Source of the DNA: Phycisphaerales bacterium
Lineage (GTDB): Bacteria; Planctomycetota; Phycisphaerae; Phycisphaerales; UBA1924
Direction of reading: 5' to 3'
DNA: 64,000 bases
Assembly (NCBI GenBank): GCA_029260345.1
Contig: JAJDDK010000007.1
Coordinates: 1-64,000 of the forward strand
Under the pieces are notes generated by a model, which saw nothing but the letters and a program-made list of their open reading frames with translations, was not told the origin of the DNA and did no database searches. This document shows, one piece after another, positions 42,766-51,823 of this stretch; positions within the stretch are counted from its first letter, which is position 1, and every line of letters starts with the position of its first letter. Both the position numbers and the translations under genes were made by a program.

Positions 42766-43938
42766 ATGGCTAACGTGATTCGTCAATCGTTTTCCGTGCC
42801 GTTTGCGTTTGATGTGATCTTTACGCGCGGCGTGTTTGAGGCGAGCAACGATGCGCTGTTTAAGGCGCTGGAGCCGCGCACGCCGGGGGATTCAGCACGG
42901 GCGATGTTTGTGGTGGATTCGGGCGTTGCGGCGTGCCATCCCGAAATGATCGAGCAGATTGAGTCGTACTGCATCGGACGCGATATCGAAAGCGCGGGTG
43001 AGCCGCTGATTGTGCCAGGTGGGGAACGTTGCAAGAACGAAACGCAGTGGCTGGATGTGGTCGTGCGGGAGATTGACCAGCGCGGCGTGTGCCGGCACTC
43101 CTATGTGGTGGCGGTCGGGGGCGGTGCGGTGCTGGATATGGCCGGGTACGCCGCGGCGATTGCGCACCGGGGCGTGCGGCATATGCGCATTCCGACGACG
43201 ACGCTGGCGCAGGGGGATTCTGCGGTTGGCGTGAAGAATGGTGTGAATGCGTTTGGGAAGAAGAACTTTGTTGGCGCCTTTGTGCCGCCAAGTGCGGTGA
43301 TTATGGATGCGGAGTTTTTGATGACGCTGCATGATCGCGACTGGCGGAGCGGGATTTCTGAAGCAATCAAAGTGGCGCTGCTGAAGGACGCGGAATATTT
43401 CGCGTGGCTTGAGCGATCGATGGATCGATTGAACGCGCGCGATCTTGATGCGATGGAGAAGTTGATTCGGCGATCCGCGGAATTGCATTTGAACCACATC
43501 GCGACAAGCGGTGATCCGTTTGAGCTTGGATCATCGCGCCCGCTGGACTTCGGGCACTGGTCAGCGCATCGATTGGAGTCGATGTCCAATCATGAATTGC
43601 GGCATGGGGAAGCGGTGGCGATCGGGCTGGCGCTGGACCTGACGTATTCGAAGCTTGTGGGAATGCTGGAGGGGGCGGATTGGCGGCGCGCAGTGAATGC
43701 GCTGAGCGCGGCGGGGTTTGAGTTGTTTTCGCCGCTGCTGATTGATGAGGGCGGGAATGTGTCACCGGAGCTCATGCGAGGGCTGGATGAGTTTCGCGAG
43801 CATCTGGGCGGTGAACTGACGATCATGCTGCTGGAGTCGATCGGCAGCGGCGTTGAGGCGCATGAAATGGATTTTGAACTGGTGAATAAGGCGGTTGCGA
43901 TGTTGCGTGAGCGTGCGCTTGCAGAGGAGATGTCATGA
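42766..43938 (+). CDS. eboD: 3-Dehydroquinate-synthase-like protein, EboD
   Basis: 390 residues from ATG 42766, 12 bases after eboC. The NAD/metal fold is clear: SYVVAVGGGAVLDMAGYAAA, RHMRIPTTTLAQGDSAVGVK, NGVNAFGKKNFVGAFVPP, SGISEAIKVALL, DFGHWSAHRLE and LRHGEAVAIGLALDL, which supply the Glu and two His zinc ligands of DHQ synthases. In ebo clusters this enzyme is not the shikimate-pathway one. It probably cyclises or modifies the carried metabolite. Overlaps the next start by ATGA. Confidence 0.85.
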   Translation: MANVIRQSFSVPFAFDVIFTRGVFEASNDALFKALEPRTPGDSARAMFVVDSGVAACHPEMIEQIESYCIGRDIESAGEPLIVPGGERCKNETQWLDVVVREIDQRGVCRHSYVVAVGGGAVLDMAGYAAAIAHRGVRHMRIPTTTLAQGDSAVGVKNGVNAFGKKNFVGAFVPPSAVIMDAEFLMTLHDRDWRSGISEAIKVALLKDAEYFAWLERSMDRLNARDLDAMEKLIRRSAELHLNHIATSGDPFELGSSRPLDFGHWSAHRLESMSNHELRHGEAVAIGLALDLTYSKLVGMLEGADWRRAVNALSAAGFELFSPLLIDEGGNVSPELMRGLDEFREHLGGELTIMLLESIGSGVEAHEMDFELVNKAVAMLRERALAEEMS

Positions 43939-44273
43939 ACGTTTCATCACACGGGCGAGACGACCGTGCCACCGATCAGTCCCAATCTTGTCCGATGACT
44001 GGTTCAGAGATTGTTGATCGATATTTTCTGGATGCGCGGTCGCGGCTGCTTGATCTTGCCGCGTTTCTCGATCGTCTCGATCGTTCGAGCGATGGCGCGG
44101 GGCGTGATGATTACCGTGTGCGTGCGCTCATCGAAGCGGCAAAGGAGTTGCAGGCAGGCGAGGTCGGCCGCGCTCGGCGGATTCAGGAAATGTTGAGTGA
44201 TCCGACGACCGAACCCGTGGAGCATCTCACTGGAAAAGGCGCGTTCGGCGCGTGGGATGGAGGCGCCGCGTGA
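43935..44273 (+). CDS. Small protein in ebo position (possible short EboA)
   Basis: 112 residues from ATG 43935, overlapping eboD and eboB by four bases each. A helical core ([40 protein letters not shown]) ends in [18 protein letters not shown]. By position it could be a shortened EboA, which is usually more than twice as long, but the sequence match is too weak to claim. Confidence 0.6.
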   Translation: MNVSSHGRDDRATDQSQSCPMTGSEIVDRYFLDARSRLLDLAAFLDRLDRSSDGAGRDDYRVRALIEAAKELQAGEVGRARRIQEMLSDPTTEPVEHLTGKGAFGAWDGGAA

Positions 44274-45115
44274 TTCCGTACATCGATATGCACGCGCACA
44301 TGGTGTCGCGCACGACGGATGACTACCGCCAGATGGCGATGACGGGGTGTGTCGCGATCACCGAACCTGCATTTTGGGCGGGGTGGGATCGATCGACACC
44401 CGAAGGATTTGAGGATTACTTTCGGCAGCTCACGGATTTTGAATCCAAGCGCGCGGCGGAGTACGGCATTCGGCATTACGCGTGGTTGTGCATTAACCCA
44501 AAGGAAGGGCATGACCGGTCGATGGCGCAGCGCGTGATTGAGCGCATCCCGAAGTTCCTCGATCATCCGGATGTGCTTGGCATCGGTGAGATCGGGCTCA
44601 ACAAGAACACGAAGAATGAGCTGGCGACGTTTCGCGATCATGTGAATCTGGCGATGGAGCATGAGCAGCTCATCCTGATTCATACGCCGCACCTTGAGGA
44701 TAAGAAGAAGGGCACGCGGCTGATTATCGAAGCGCTGCAAAGTGATCCGCGCGTGGACCCGTCGCGTGTGCTGATCGATCACGCTGAAGAACACACGATC
44801 GAGATGATTCAGGATGCGGGCTTCTGGGCGGGGATGACGCTGTATCCGGTGACGAAGGCGACGCCGGCGCGGGCGGCGGACCTTGTGGAGCAATACGGAC
44901 CGGAGCGGCTCGTCGTTTCAAGCGCGTGCGACTGGGGCGAGAGCGCGCCGATGGGCGTGCCGAACTTCATCTTTGAGATGAGGAAGCGCGGGCACGATGA
45001 AGCGTTGATTCAGCGGATGGTGTTTGGGAATCAGGCGGCGTTTTTGTCGCAGTGTTCGAAGTTTGTGACGCCGCGGGTTGGGGGATGGGCTGAGGATTTG
45101 GCGGGGGTTGATTGA
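44270..45115 (+). CDS. eboB: TatD-family metal hydrolase, EboB
   Basis: 281 residues from GTG 44270, overlapping the preceding stop (GTGA), with GGAG upstream. The amidohydrolase metal site is visible: IDMHAHM (D-x-H-x-H) at residues 5-10, GIGEIGLNK with the bridging Glu, [16 protein letters not shown] and the final Asp in SSACDWGES. This is the TatD-like enzyme of ebo clusters; its substrate in that pathway is not known. It ends the rightward half of the cluster. Confidence 0.82.
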   Translation: MIPYIDMHAHMVSRTTDDYRQMAMTGCVAITEPAFWAGWDRSTPEGFEDYFRQLTDFESKRAAEYGIRHYAWLCINPKEGHDRSMAQRVIERIPKFLDHPDVLGIGEIGLNKNTKNELATFRDHVNLAMEHEQLILIHTPHLEDKKKGTRLIIEALQSDPRVDPSRVLIDHAEEHTIEMIQDAGFWAGMTLYPVTKATPARAADLVEQYGPERLVVSSACDWGESAPMGVPNFIFEMRKRGHDEALIQRMVFGNQAAFLSQCSKFVTPRVGGWAEDLAGVD

Positions 45116-45133
45116 ATACGAAATTCGCCTCAA

Positions 45134-46372
45134 TTAGTAGTCGCGGCGAACGAAGATCCAACCGCCGATCAACAGAATCACCGCTTCGAAGCCGAGCGAT
45201 GTTCCGATGACAAACCATGGAGAACGGTTGTCGTAGTCCTCTTGCACGCGATCGGTCACTTCGCGGTGAAGCTGATCATTGCTCTCCAATTGCTCCATTC
45301 TCGAGATTGGCTCTTCCGTCTCATCCAGATCAAGCGCGTCCTCCTCGATCTGTGATGTGACTGGTCCCGGTGTTGATGGTGCAACCCCATCGAATTCCCG
45401 CTGCGCATCACCCTCGAAAATCTCGGTCAAGGTGTACGGCAAATCTGAGCGAACCCAGCGATCCAGCAGTCCGATTGTTTCTCGCGTTTTGGGAAGCACG
45501 GCAAGTGATGTGCGGATAGCGCCGTGCCAACGCGAAAACGCTTCGTATGTTTTCTGCTCTGACGCTCGCTGCTCCTGCAATGAGTCAATTCGACGTCGGA
45601 GGGATTCTGGATCATTGAAGGATGTCGTGCCCAATTCCAGCAAGGACTGCGGGCGCTCGGTGCGTTCCAGTCGTGTTTCAGCAGCAGCGATGCGCTGATC
45701 AAACTGTTGAACCGAAATCTCGCTTTGCGAGCGAAACACGTTCAGCGTGTTTTCGGCGCTGTTCACGAGAAAAAGCATGAACCAGAAGAGAATTGTAAAG
45801 AGCAGCGCCGCGATTGAGGATCGGGTGAAGACGCCAATCAATGTGTTAAACGAATAGAGATAACTGTAGAAAAGAAGAACAATTGGAATGCCTGCGAGAA
45901 TGGTCCAGTTCCAGTCGCCAACTCGCATTCCGACGACCAGAAAGACACCGATGCAGAAAATTGCCACTTGTAAGAGAACGAAGACGAGGCTTCCGAGATA
46001 CTTGACAAAGAAAATCTTCCATCGGCTGATGGGCTTGGAGAGCACGACGTCGATGGCGCCTTCTTCCTGAAAATCAGGGAAGACTGACGTCGTCGATATC
46101 AATGCAAGAATGGTGGCAATCCAGGCGAGCCAGACCGGAACCAACATTCCGGAGAAAATGCCCTGCATCAGACTGTCGTAAACCGGCGAGTCGTTCGCGA
46201 ACATCGGAATGCCGATGTCGAACAGGCCGAAGAGCATGGTCAGCCCTTCGTCGTTGGTTCCGATCGAACCATACACCAGGACGACGAGCACGTTGATGCC
46301 GAGCGTAACCCAGAACATGCGGCGAGCGACCATCATTCGAAACGAATCGGTCAGGAGTGCGATCGTTTGCAT
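45134..46372 (-). CDS. ABC-2 type exporter permease
   Basis: 412 residues from ATG 46372, overlapping the stop of the ATPase gene (TAATG). The first and last segments are membrane helices (VTLGINVLVVLVYGSIG ... VIGTSLGFEAVILLIGGW). IDVVLSKPISRWKIFFVKYL is typical of ABC-2 permeases. A roughly 170-residue periplasmic coiled-coil domain (from about 225) separates the last helix. With the upstream ATPase it forms one exporter. Its substrate is unknown; position inside the ebo region suggests it may move the ebo-linked compound. Confidence 0.8.
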   Translation of the reverse strand: MQTIALLTDSFRMMVARRMFWVTLGINVLVVLVYGSIGTNDEGLTMLFGLFDIGIPMFANDSPVYDSLMQGIFSGMLVPVWLAWIATILALISTTSVFPDFQEEGAIDVVLSKPISRWKIFFVKYLGSLVFVLLQVAIFCIGVFLVVGMRVGDWNWTILAGIPIVLLFYSYLYSFNTLIGVFTRSSIAALLFTILFWFMLFLVNSAENTLNVFRSQSEISVQQFDQRIAAAETRLERTERPQSLLELGTTSFNDPESLRRRIDSLQEQRASEQKTYEAFSRWHGAIRTSLAVLPKTRETIGLLDRWVRSDLPYTLTEIFEGDAQREFDGVAPSTPGPVTSQIEEDALDLDETEEPISRMEQLESNDQLHREVTDRVQEDYDNRSPWFVIGTSLGFEAVILLIGGWIFVRRDY

Positions 46373-47472
46373 TACTTCGCCTCCTTCTTCGAACTCTGCG
46401 ACGCGCCGACGGCACGAGCTTTGCCCGTTTCCGGGTCTGCGACCGCTTCAATGAAGAGATCTTCGAGCGACGGGCGCACGGGTCGGAGCGATCGAATGAC
46501 GACGCCGCGCTGGCGCAGGGCGTCAATGATGGATTGGATGGGCTTGGCGTCCATCGTGTTGATGCGCAGTGTGCGGCCGTCGAATTCGGCGGCTTCGCCG
46601 GTGGTGAGCTCGCCGCGCCAGACGGGAATCACGGCGCCGGGGCGCTTGGTGGGCGGCGCGTTCGAAGGCGGCGGCGGCGCAATCGGTGGGCGTTCCGCTT
46701 GCGTGAGTGCGGCGACGCCTTCGAAGAGTTTCTGCGGCGTTTGTTCGGTGGCCGGTTCAATTTCGATCTCGTAGCGTCGGCCGCCATCGGTGAGTTCATC
46801 GAGCGTGCCCTGCGCAGCGACCTGGCCTTGCACGAGGATCGACACGCGGTCGCAGACCATTTCGACTTCGCCGAGGAGGTGGCTGTTGATGAGGACGCTC
46901 TTGCCGCGCTCTTTCATTTCGACCATGACGTTGCGGATGTCGCGCCGGCCGACGGGGTCGACGCCATCGGTGGGTTCGTCAAGCAGGACAATGTCGGGGT
47001 CGTTCATGAGTGACTGCGCGATGCCGAGGCGCTGCTTCATGCCTTTGGAATAACTGCCGATTTTCTTTTTGCGCCATGCGGTCATGCCGACCAGCTCGAG
47101 CATTTCTTCGGCGCGCTTCTTGCGCACCTTGGAAGGCACTTTGGCAAGTGCGGCCATGTAGTCGAGCGTTTGTTCACCGGTGAGATAGCCGGGGAAGCGG
47201 AGGTGTTCGGGGAGGTAGCCGACGCGGGCCAGTGTGTCTTTTTGGCCGATCGGTGCGCCGAGAAGCGCTCCTTCGCACTTGGTGGGGCGCACAATCGTCA
47301 TGAGGATTTTGACGAGGGTGCTCTTGCCGGCGCCGTTGGGGCCAAGGAGGCCGAAGATCTCGCCGCGATGGACGCGCATGGAGACGCCGCGAAGGGCGCG
47401 GACTTTGCCTTTGTACGTCTTTTCGACGTTGGCGAGGTTGATGGCGAGATCGGGGGTTGGGGCGGTGGTCAT
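46372..47472 (-). CDS. ABC exporter ATP-binding protein
   Basis: 366 residues from ATG 47472. Walker A FGLLGPNGAGKSTLVKILM near 40, Q-loop around GYLPEHLRFPGY, signature SYSKGMKQRLGIAQ near 145 and Walker B DIVLLDEPTDGVDP near 165 are all present, plus the H-loop INSHLLGEVE. A 140-residue C-terminal extension ends in MDAKPIQSIIDALRQRGVVI, usual for ABC-2 drug/lipid exporters. First gene of the two-gene operon; the space 47473-47589 upstream holds a GGGCG/CCC-type short repeat. Confidence 0.88.
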   Translation of the reverse strand: MTTAPTPDLAINLANVEKTYKGKVRALRGVSMRVHRGEIFGLLGPNGAGKSTLVKILMTIVRPTKCEGALLGAPIGQKDTLARVGYLPEHLRFPGYLTGEQTLDYMAALAKVPSKVRKKRAEEMLELVGMTAWRKKKIGSYSKGMKQRLGIAQSLMNDPDIVLLDEPTDGVDPVGRRDIRNVMVEMKERGKSVLINSHLLGEVEMVCDRVSILVQGQVAAQGTLDELTDGGRRYEIEIEPATEQTPQKLFEGVAALTQAERPPIAPPPPSNAPPTKRPGAVIPVWRGELTTGEAAEFDGRTLRINTMDAKPIQSIIDALRQRGVVIRSLRPVRPSLEDLFIEAVADPETGKARAVGASQSSKKEAK

Positions 47473-47589
47473 TGGGGGAAAAGTTCCTGTTCAGCGCCTT
47501 TGGAGAATGAAGGGCGAGACGCCCGTCCCACCGACCTTCGTACATTTGATGCTCAACGCACTGCTTAAGAGCAGTGGCACACTGAAGGG

Positions 47590-48381
47590 TTAGCCGCGCT
47601 TTCGCGCGATGATGTGGAAGACGTGCCAGTGCTTGGCGAAATCGAGGGCGTCGGTTCCGTCACGCTCCTCTTCTTCGAATTTTTCGAGGATGAATTCCGA
47701 AAAAAGGCCATTCAGTTCGGCGCGGCGGTGGTGCGAGCGGCCGGCAATGCTTGCCCAATCATCGCGGTCGCCAAAGAACTGACCGATGAAGCGGCCGCCG
47801 GGTGCAATTGAATTCACGATGCGGCGCCAGACGTCAGCGAAATGCTCTGGCTCGCAGAAGGGCAAGGCGAAGGCGGCGTTGAAGAGATCGCAGGTTGGGA
47901 ATTCGGCTCGATCGAACGTTGTGACCTGGGTTGTGAGGTTGTGTTGATTGGTGAGATCGTCACGTGCGAGGAGGCGGTCGATAGCTTCGGGTTCAGCGTC
48001 GATGGCGAGGACGCGCCAGCCGCGGCGGAGGAGTTCGGCGGTGTCGCGGCCTTCGCCGCAGGCGAGGTCGATGGCGAGGGATGCTGATGGTCGGGAGGTT
48101 GCATTGGAAACCGCTTCCTGACGGGCGCGGTTCGGATCAGGGGGAGTAGAAGAGGTAGGAGATGTAGCCCTCCCCCTGCCCCCTCCCGCGGGGCGGGAGG
48201 GGAGGAAATTGGTCGCCGCACCTGAGCGCAACTCCAACTCAAATCGCTCAAGCGCTTCGAGGAGGAGTGGGCGCGGGGGCATGCCGGCCATGGCGTTGTA
48301 GTAGCCTGTCCAGTCGAGGCGCTGGGCGTAGTAGGCCGCGCCGTGGGCCGCTGGTTTGGTTTCGCTCCCCTGCTCTGCCAT
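47590..48381 (-). CDS. Class I SAM-dependent methyltransferase
   Basis: 263 residues from ATG 48381; the longer frame runs antisense to ubiD and is rejected. The SAM-binding motif I is SLAIDLACGEGRDTAELL, followed by VLAIDAEPEAIDRL and FPTCDLFNAAFALPFCEPEH (motif IV/V). A low-complexity block (about residues 58-105) with the dispersed palindrome coding ARQEAV has been inserted before motif I, so part of the protein is repeat-derived. The start codon overlaps the start of the divergent UbiD gene by two bases. Confidence 0.75.
   Translation of the reverse strand: MAEQGSETKPAAHGAAYYAQRLDWTGYYNAMAGMPPRPLLLEALERFELELRSGAATNFLPSRPAGGGRGRATSPTSSTPPDPNRARQEAVSNATSRPSASLAIDLACGEGRDTAELLRRGWRVLAIDAEPEAIDRLLARDDLTNQHNLTTQVTTFDRAEFPTCDLFNAAFALPFCEPEHFADVWRRIVNSIAPGGRFIGQFFGDRDDWASIAGRSHHRRAELNGLFSEFILEKFEEEERDGTDALDFAKHWHVFHIIARKRG
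48107..48136. repeat. Dispersed palindrome (ARQEAV repeat), copy in coding sequence
   Basis: The 30-base unit starting GAAACCGCTTCCTGACGGGC and ending GCGGTTCGGA occurs here and, in the same orientation, at 63515-63544 and 63607-63635. AACCGC and GCGGTT form the stem. Here it lies inside the methyltransferase gene and encodes PNRARQEAVSN. Confidence 0.75.
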
Positions 48382-50422
48382 GCAACACACTTTACGCGAC
48401 TTCATTGATGAACTGGATCGGGCGGGCGAACTCACGCGCATCACGCGGCGGGTGTCGCCAGTGCTGGAAATCGCGGCTCTCGCGGATGCGGAGACGAAGA
48501 AGCCCGCAGCGAATTTGCCGAGTGAGTCGGCGCGGCGGCTCGATCCACGATTCAGTGGGCTGGGCGGGCATGCGCTGTTGTTTGAAAATGTTGAGGGGAG
48601 CGACATTCCGGTGCTGATCAATGCGCTGGGGAGCTACCGGCGCATGGAGATGGCGATTGGGTGCGAAGACGGCGGGTTCGAAGCGATCGCGGCGAAGATC
48701 GCAGCACTGACGAAGCCGGAGCCGCCGTCGTCGCTGCGTGACCTGATTGCGAAGGCGAAGCAGTTCGCGCCGCTTTTGAAGATCCCGCCGAAGAAGGCGA
48801 AGCGGGCGGCGTGTCAGGACGTTGTGCGCACGGGTGATGAAGTTGATCTGACGCGGCTGCCGCTGATCAAGTGTTGGGAAAAGGATGGAGATTTGGCGTC
48901 GGTTGGATATCCGGCGGATGTGAATGCGGGCGTTGCGGGCGCTGACCTTGTTGGCGACTCGAATTTTCAAGGGCGATACATCACGTTTGCCGGGATTCAC
49001 ACGATTCATGCGGACGATGCAGGGAAGGCGAAGCCGCCGTCGCACAACATCGGGATGTATCGCGTGCAACTGATCGGCAAGCGGCACATGGCGATGCACT
49101 GGCACATGCATCACGATGGGGCGCGCCACTGGCGCTCATGGAAAAAGCGCGGCGAGCGCATGCCGATTGCGATTGTGTTTGGTGGTGAGAGCGTGTTGCC
49201 GTTCAGTGCGATCGCTCCCCTGCCGCCGGGAATTTCGGAACTGTTGTTTGCGGGATTTCTGAACGGCAAGGGAATTCGCATGGCGCCGGGGAAAACGGTT
49301 CCCGTGCGCGTGCCGGCGAATGCGGAGATTGTGATTGAGGGGTTCGTGAGTCACGAAGCGGGGATGCCGGGGTGGGATCCGCGGGAAGAAGGCGCGGGCG
49401 AACTTAGGCCGGGCGCGTTCTTTGAAGGACCGTTTGGCGATCACACGGGGTTCTATTCGCTGCCGGATCGGTATCCGATTGTGGAAGTGACGGCGATCAC
49501 GATGCGGCGGAACGCGGTGTTTCCGGCGACGGTGGTTGGATTGCCGCCGCAGGAGGATTACTTCATGGGCAAGGCGGTGGAGCGACTGTTCCTGCCCTTG
49601 TTCAAGACGATCGTGCCGGATGTGATTGATTACGACCTGCCGCTGTTTGGGTGTTTCCACAACTGCGCGGTGTTGCAGGTGAAGAAGGAGTATCCGCTTC
49701 AGGGGCGGCGTTTAATGCACTCCGTCTGGGGCGCGGGGCAGATGGCGTGGACGAAGTGTGTGATTGTTGTGGACGACGATGTGGATGTGCACGACACACG
49801 CGCGGTGTTTCGCGCGATCACGGAGCACTGCGACCCGGCGACGGATGTGGAGTTGACGGTCGGACCGCTGGACATTTTGGATCACGCGGCGCCGCAACTG
49901 GGGGCGGGGAGCAAGATTGGGTTTGATGCGACGCGGAAGTGGTCTGGGGAAGGGATCGAGGGGGCGGGGGAGCGAGGGATCAAGGCATCGAGGCATCGAG
50001 GGAGCGAGAGAGAGGGAGAAGGTGCGGGAGTTCTTGAATTAGTGAAAGAGATTGATGGTGTTTGTGATGTGGCGTTTTTGGATGGGGATAACTTTGGGTG
50101 GTTGGTGGTGAGCGCGGCGGCGGGGAATGAGGAGACGCCGCGAGGGATTGTTGATGCGGTGCGTGAATCGGGATCACGTGTGGCGTTTGTTGTTGTGGTT
50201 GGCGCGGAAGTTGACGTGCGGAATTCGGATGAGGCGCTGTTTCATTGGCTTGCGAATATTGATCCTGGGCGGGATCGGCACGACTTCGACGGCGGGATGT
50301 TGTTTGATGCGCGACCAAAGGCGCCCGGACAAAGTGCGAACGGGGTGCGGATTCGGGAGTGGCCGCCTCTGATTGAGGGGGAAGCGATCGGGCAGTCACG
50401 AATGAGCACGGAGCAAGATTGA
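48380..50422 (+). CDS. UbiD-family prFMN-dependent decarboxylase
   Basis: 680 residues from ATG 48380 (the TTG 24 bases upstream is less likely). Typical UbiD features: TLRDFIDELDRAGELTRITR N-terminus, PSHNIGMYRVQLIGKRHMAM with the prFMN/Mn site, HWHMHHDGARHW, FGGESVLPFSAIAPLPPGIS and the ENPFGDHTGFYS-like EGPFGDHTGFYS. It decarboxylates aromatic or unsaturated acids. A 35-residue low-complexity insertion near residues 515-550 (GEGIEGAGERGIKASRHRGS) comes from GA-rich repeats. The family could serve quinone synthesis, which would fit the nearby UbiA-type gene. Confidence 0.85.
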   Translation: MQHTLRDFIDELDRAGELTRITRRVSPVLEIAALADAETKKPAANLPSESARRLDPRFSGLGGHALLFENVEGSDIPVLINALGSYRRMEMAIGCEDGGFEAIAAKIAALTKPEPPSSLRDLIAKAKQFAPLLKIPPKKAKRAACQDVVRTGDEVDLTRLPLIKCWEKDGDLASVGYPADVNAGVAGADLVGDSNFQGRYITFAGIHTIHADDAGKAKPPSHNIGMYRVQLIGKRHMAMHWHMHHDGARHWRSWKKRGERMPIAIVFGGESVLPFSAIAPLPPGISELLFAGFLNGKGIRMAPGKTVPVRVPANAEIVIEGFVSHEAGMPGWDPREEGAGELRPGAFFEGPFGDHTGFYSLPDRYPIVEVTAITMRRNAVFPATVVGLPPQEDYFMGKAVERLFLPLFKTIVPDVIDYDLPLFGCFHNCAVLQVKKEYPLQGRRLMHSVWGAGQMAWTKCVIVVDDDVDVHDTRAVFRAITEHCDPATDVELTVGPLDILDHAAPQLGAGSKIGFDATRKWSGEGIEGAGERGIKASRHRGSEREGEGAGVLELVKEIDGVCDVAFLDGDNFGWLVVSAAAGNEETPRGIVDAVRESGSRVAFVVVVGAEVDVRNSDEALFHWLANIDPGRDRHDFDGGMLFDARPKAPGQSANGVRIREWPPLIEGEAIGQSRMSTEQD

Positions 50423-50446
50423 GATTAAGCACGCCGATCGACTCGC

Positions 50447-51823
50447 CTATGAATCAAAAATAGAAGTGAGCAAAAGCTCGTAAATCGCTGCCGCACGGAT
50501 CGATTCGCCGTCGATATGTGCGGCGCGTGGCGTTAGGAGCACTGGTCCGTCATTGGGATCATCCGTCGGGCGTCCGTGTGAGCCTTTGACGAGTGTCGCG
50601 TCGAGTGGAATGACGTCGAGCAATGTGTGGAGGCCGAGTTTTTTCTTCAGGAGTTTCCACGCGATGCGGGCTTTTGGCGCGGTGAGTTTTGGATCGATGA
50701 AGAGTTCGCGCGGGTCGTAGCCGGGTTTGCGGTGGATGTCGACGGTGCGGGCGTAGTCCGGGGCTTTGTTGTCGTCGAGCCAGAAGTCGTAGGTGAACCA
50801 GGCGTCGGCGGCGCTGATGGCGATGAGGTCACCGCTGCGGGCGTGGTCGAGGCCGCGGGCGCGCTTTCCTTCGGCGTCAAAAACTTCTTCGACGCCGGGG
50901 AGTGTTGCGATGAATGTGCGCACTTCGTTGAGGCGCTGCGCGTCGTTGACGTAGATGTGCGCGATCTGGTGGTCTGCGATCGCGAACGCGGCGCCGGCGG
51001 CGAAGTCAGGAATTTCACGGCTGAGTTCGTCGCGCACCGCGAGCAGACCAGCCTTGCGCAGAGCGCGGTTGATGTGGATTGGTCGCGAGACGGGCGTGAT
51101 GCCGTACTCGCTGAGGATGATGGGTGTGACGCCGCGGGCGGTGTAGTGGTCAATAAGATCACCGGTGACGGTGTCGATTGCGCGGAGGTCGTTGTCGATG
51201 CGCGCGTCTTCGGGACCGAGTCGCTGGAGGTTGTAATCCAGGTGCGGCAGGTACACGAGTGAAAGTGTTGGCGAAAAGCGCTGTTCGATAATCTTCGCGC
51301 AGTTCGCAATCCAGGCGCTGGATTCGATGCCGGCCATGGGTCCCCAGAATTTGAAGAGCGGGAATTGGCCGAGTTCGGATTGGAGTTCGGTGCGCAGTTG
51401 CGCCGGGTTGGTCCAGATATCGGGGATCTTGCGGCCGTCGGCGGGGTACATGGGGCGGGGCGTGACGGCAATGTCCGCCGCGGAATACATGTTGAACCAC
51501 CAGAAGAGATTGGCGCAGGTGAATGAAGCGTCGCGCTGCTTCGCGATGTCCCAAAGCTTTTCGCCTTGCACAAGTTGGTTGGATTGCTTCCAGAAGCGAG
51601 GCTCGGCGTAATCGCGATCCCACCAGCCGTTGGCTACGACGCCGTGCTCGCTGGGCAAAGCGCCGGTGAGCATGGTGGACTGCACGGAGCAGGTGACGGC
51701 GGGCGTGATGGTCTCGATGGGCACGGCGCGGCCGGAGCTTGCGAATGCGCGCAAACGCGGCATGCGCTCATCGAGGAAACGCGGGGCGAGGCCGACGACG
51801 TTGATGAGTGCGATGCAGTTCAT
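50447..51823 (-). CDS. eboF: Alkaline phosphatase/nucleotide pyrophosphatase-family protein, EboF-like
   Basis: 458 residues from ATG 51823, overlapping the eboE stop (ATGA). The type I phosphodiesterase fold is visible: INVVGLAPRFLDERMPRL, the nucleophile region ETITPAVTCSVQSTMLTG, GWWDRDY, LSLVYLPHLDYNLQRLG with the metal Asp/His, and ILSEYGITPVSRPIHINRAL. The canonical first Asp is replaced (VVGLA), so catalysis should be tested. An enzyme of this family is the last member of ebo clusters, matching its coupling to eboE. Confidence 0.75.
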   Translation of the reverse strand: MNCIALINVVGLAPRFLDERMPRLRAFASSGRAVPIETITPAVTCSVQSTMLTGALPSEHGVVANGWWDRDYAEPRFWKQSNQLVQGEKLWDIAKQRDASFTCANLFWWFNMYSAADIAVTPRPMYPADGRKIPDIWTNPAQLRTELQSELGQFPLFKFWGPMAGIESSAWIANCAKIIEQRFSPTLSLVYLPHLDYNLQRLGPEDARIDNDLRAIDTVTGDLIDHYTARGVTPIILSEYGITPVSRPIHINRALRKAGLLAVRDELSREIPDFAAGAAFAIADHQIAHIYVNDAQRLNEVRTFIATLPGVEEVFDAEGKRARGLDHARSGDLIAISAADAWFTYDFWLDDNKAPDYARTVDIHRKPGYDPRELFIDPKLTAPKARIAWKLLKKKLGLHTLLDVIPLDATLVKGSHGRPTDDPNDGPVLLTPRAAHIDGESIRAAAIYELLLTSIFDS

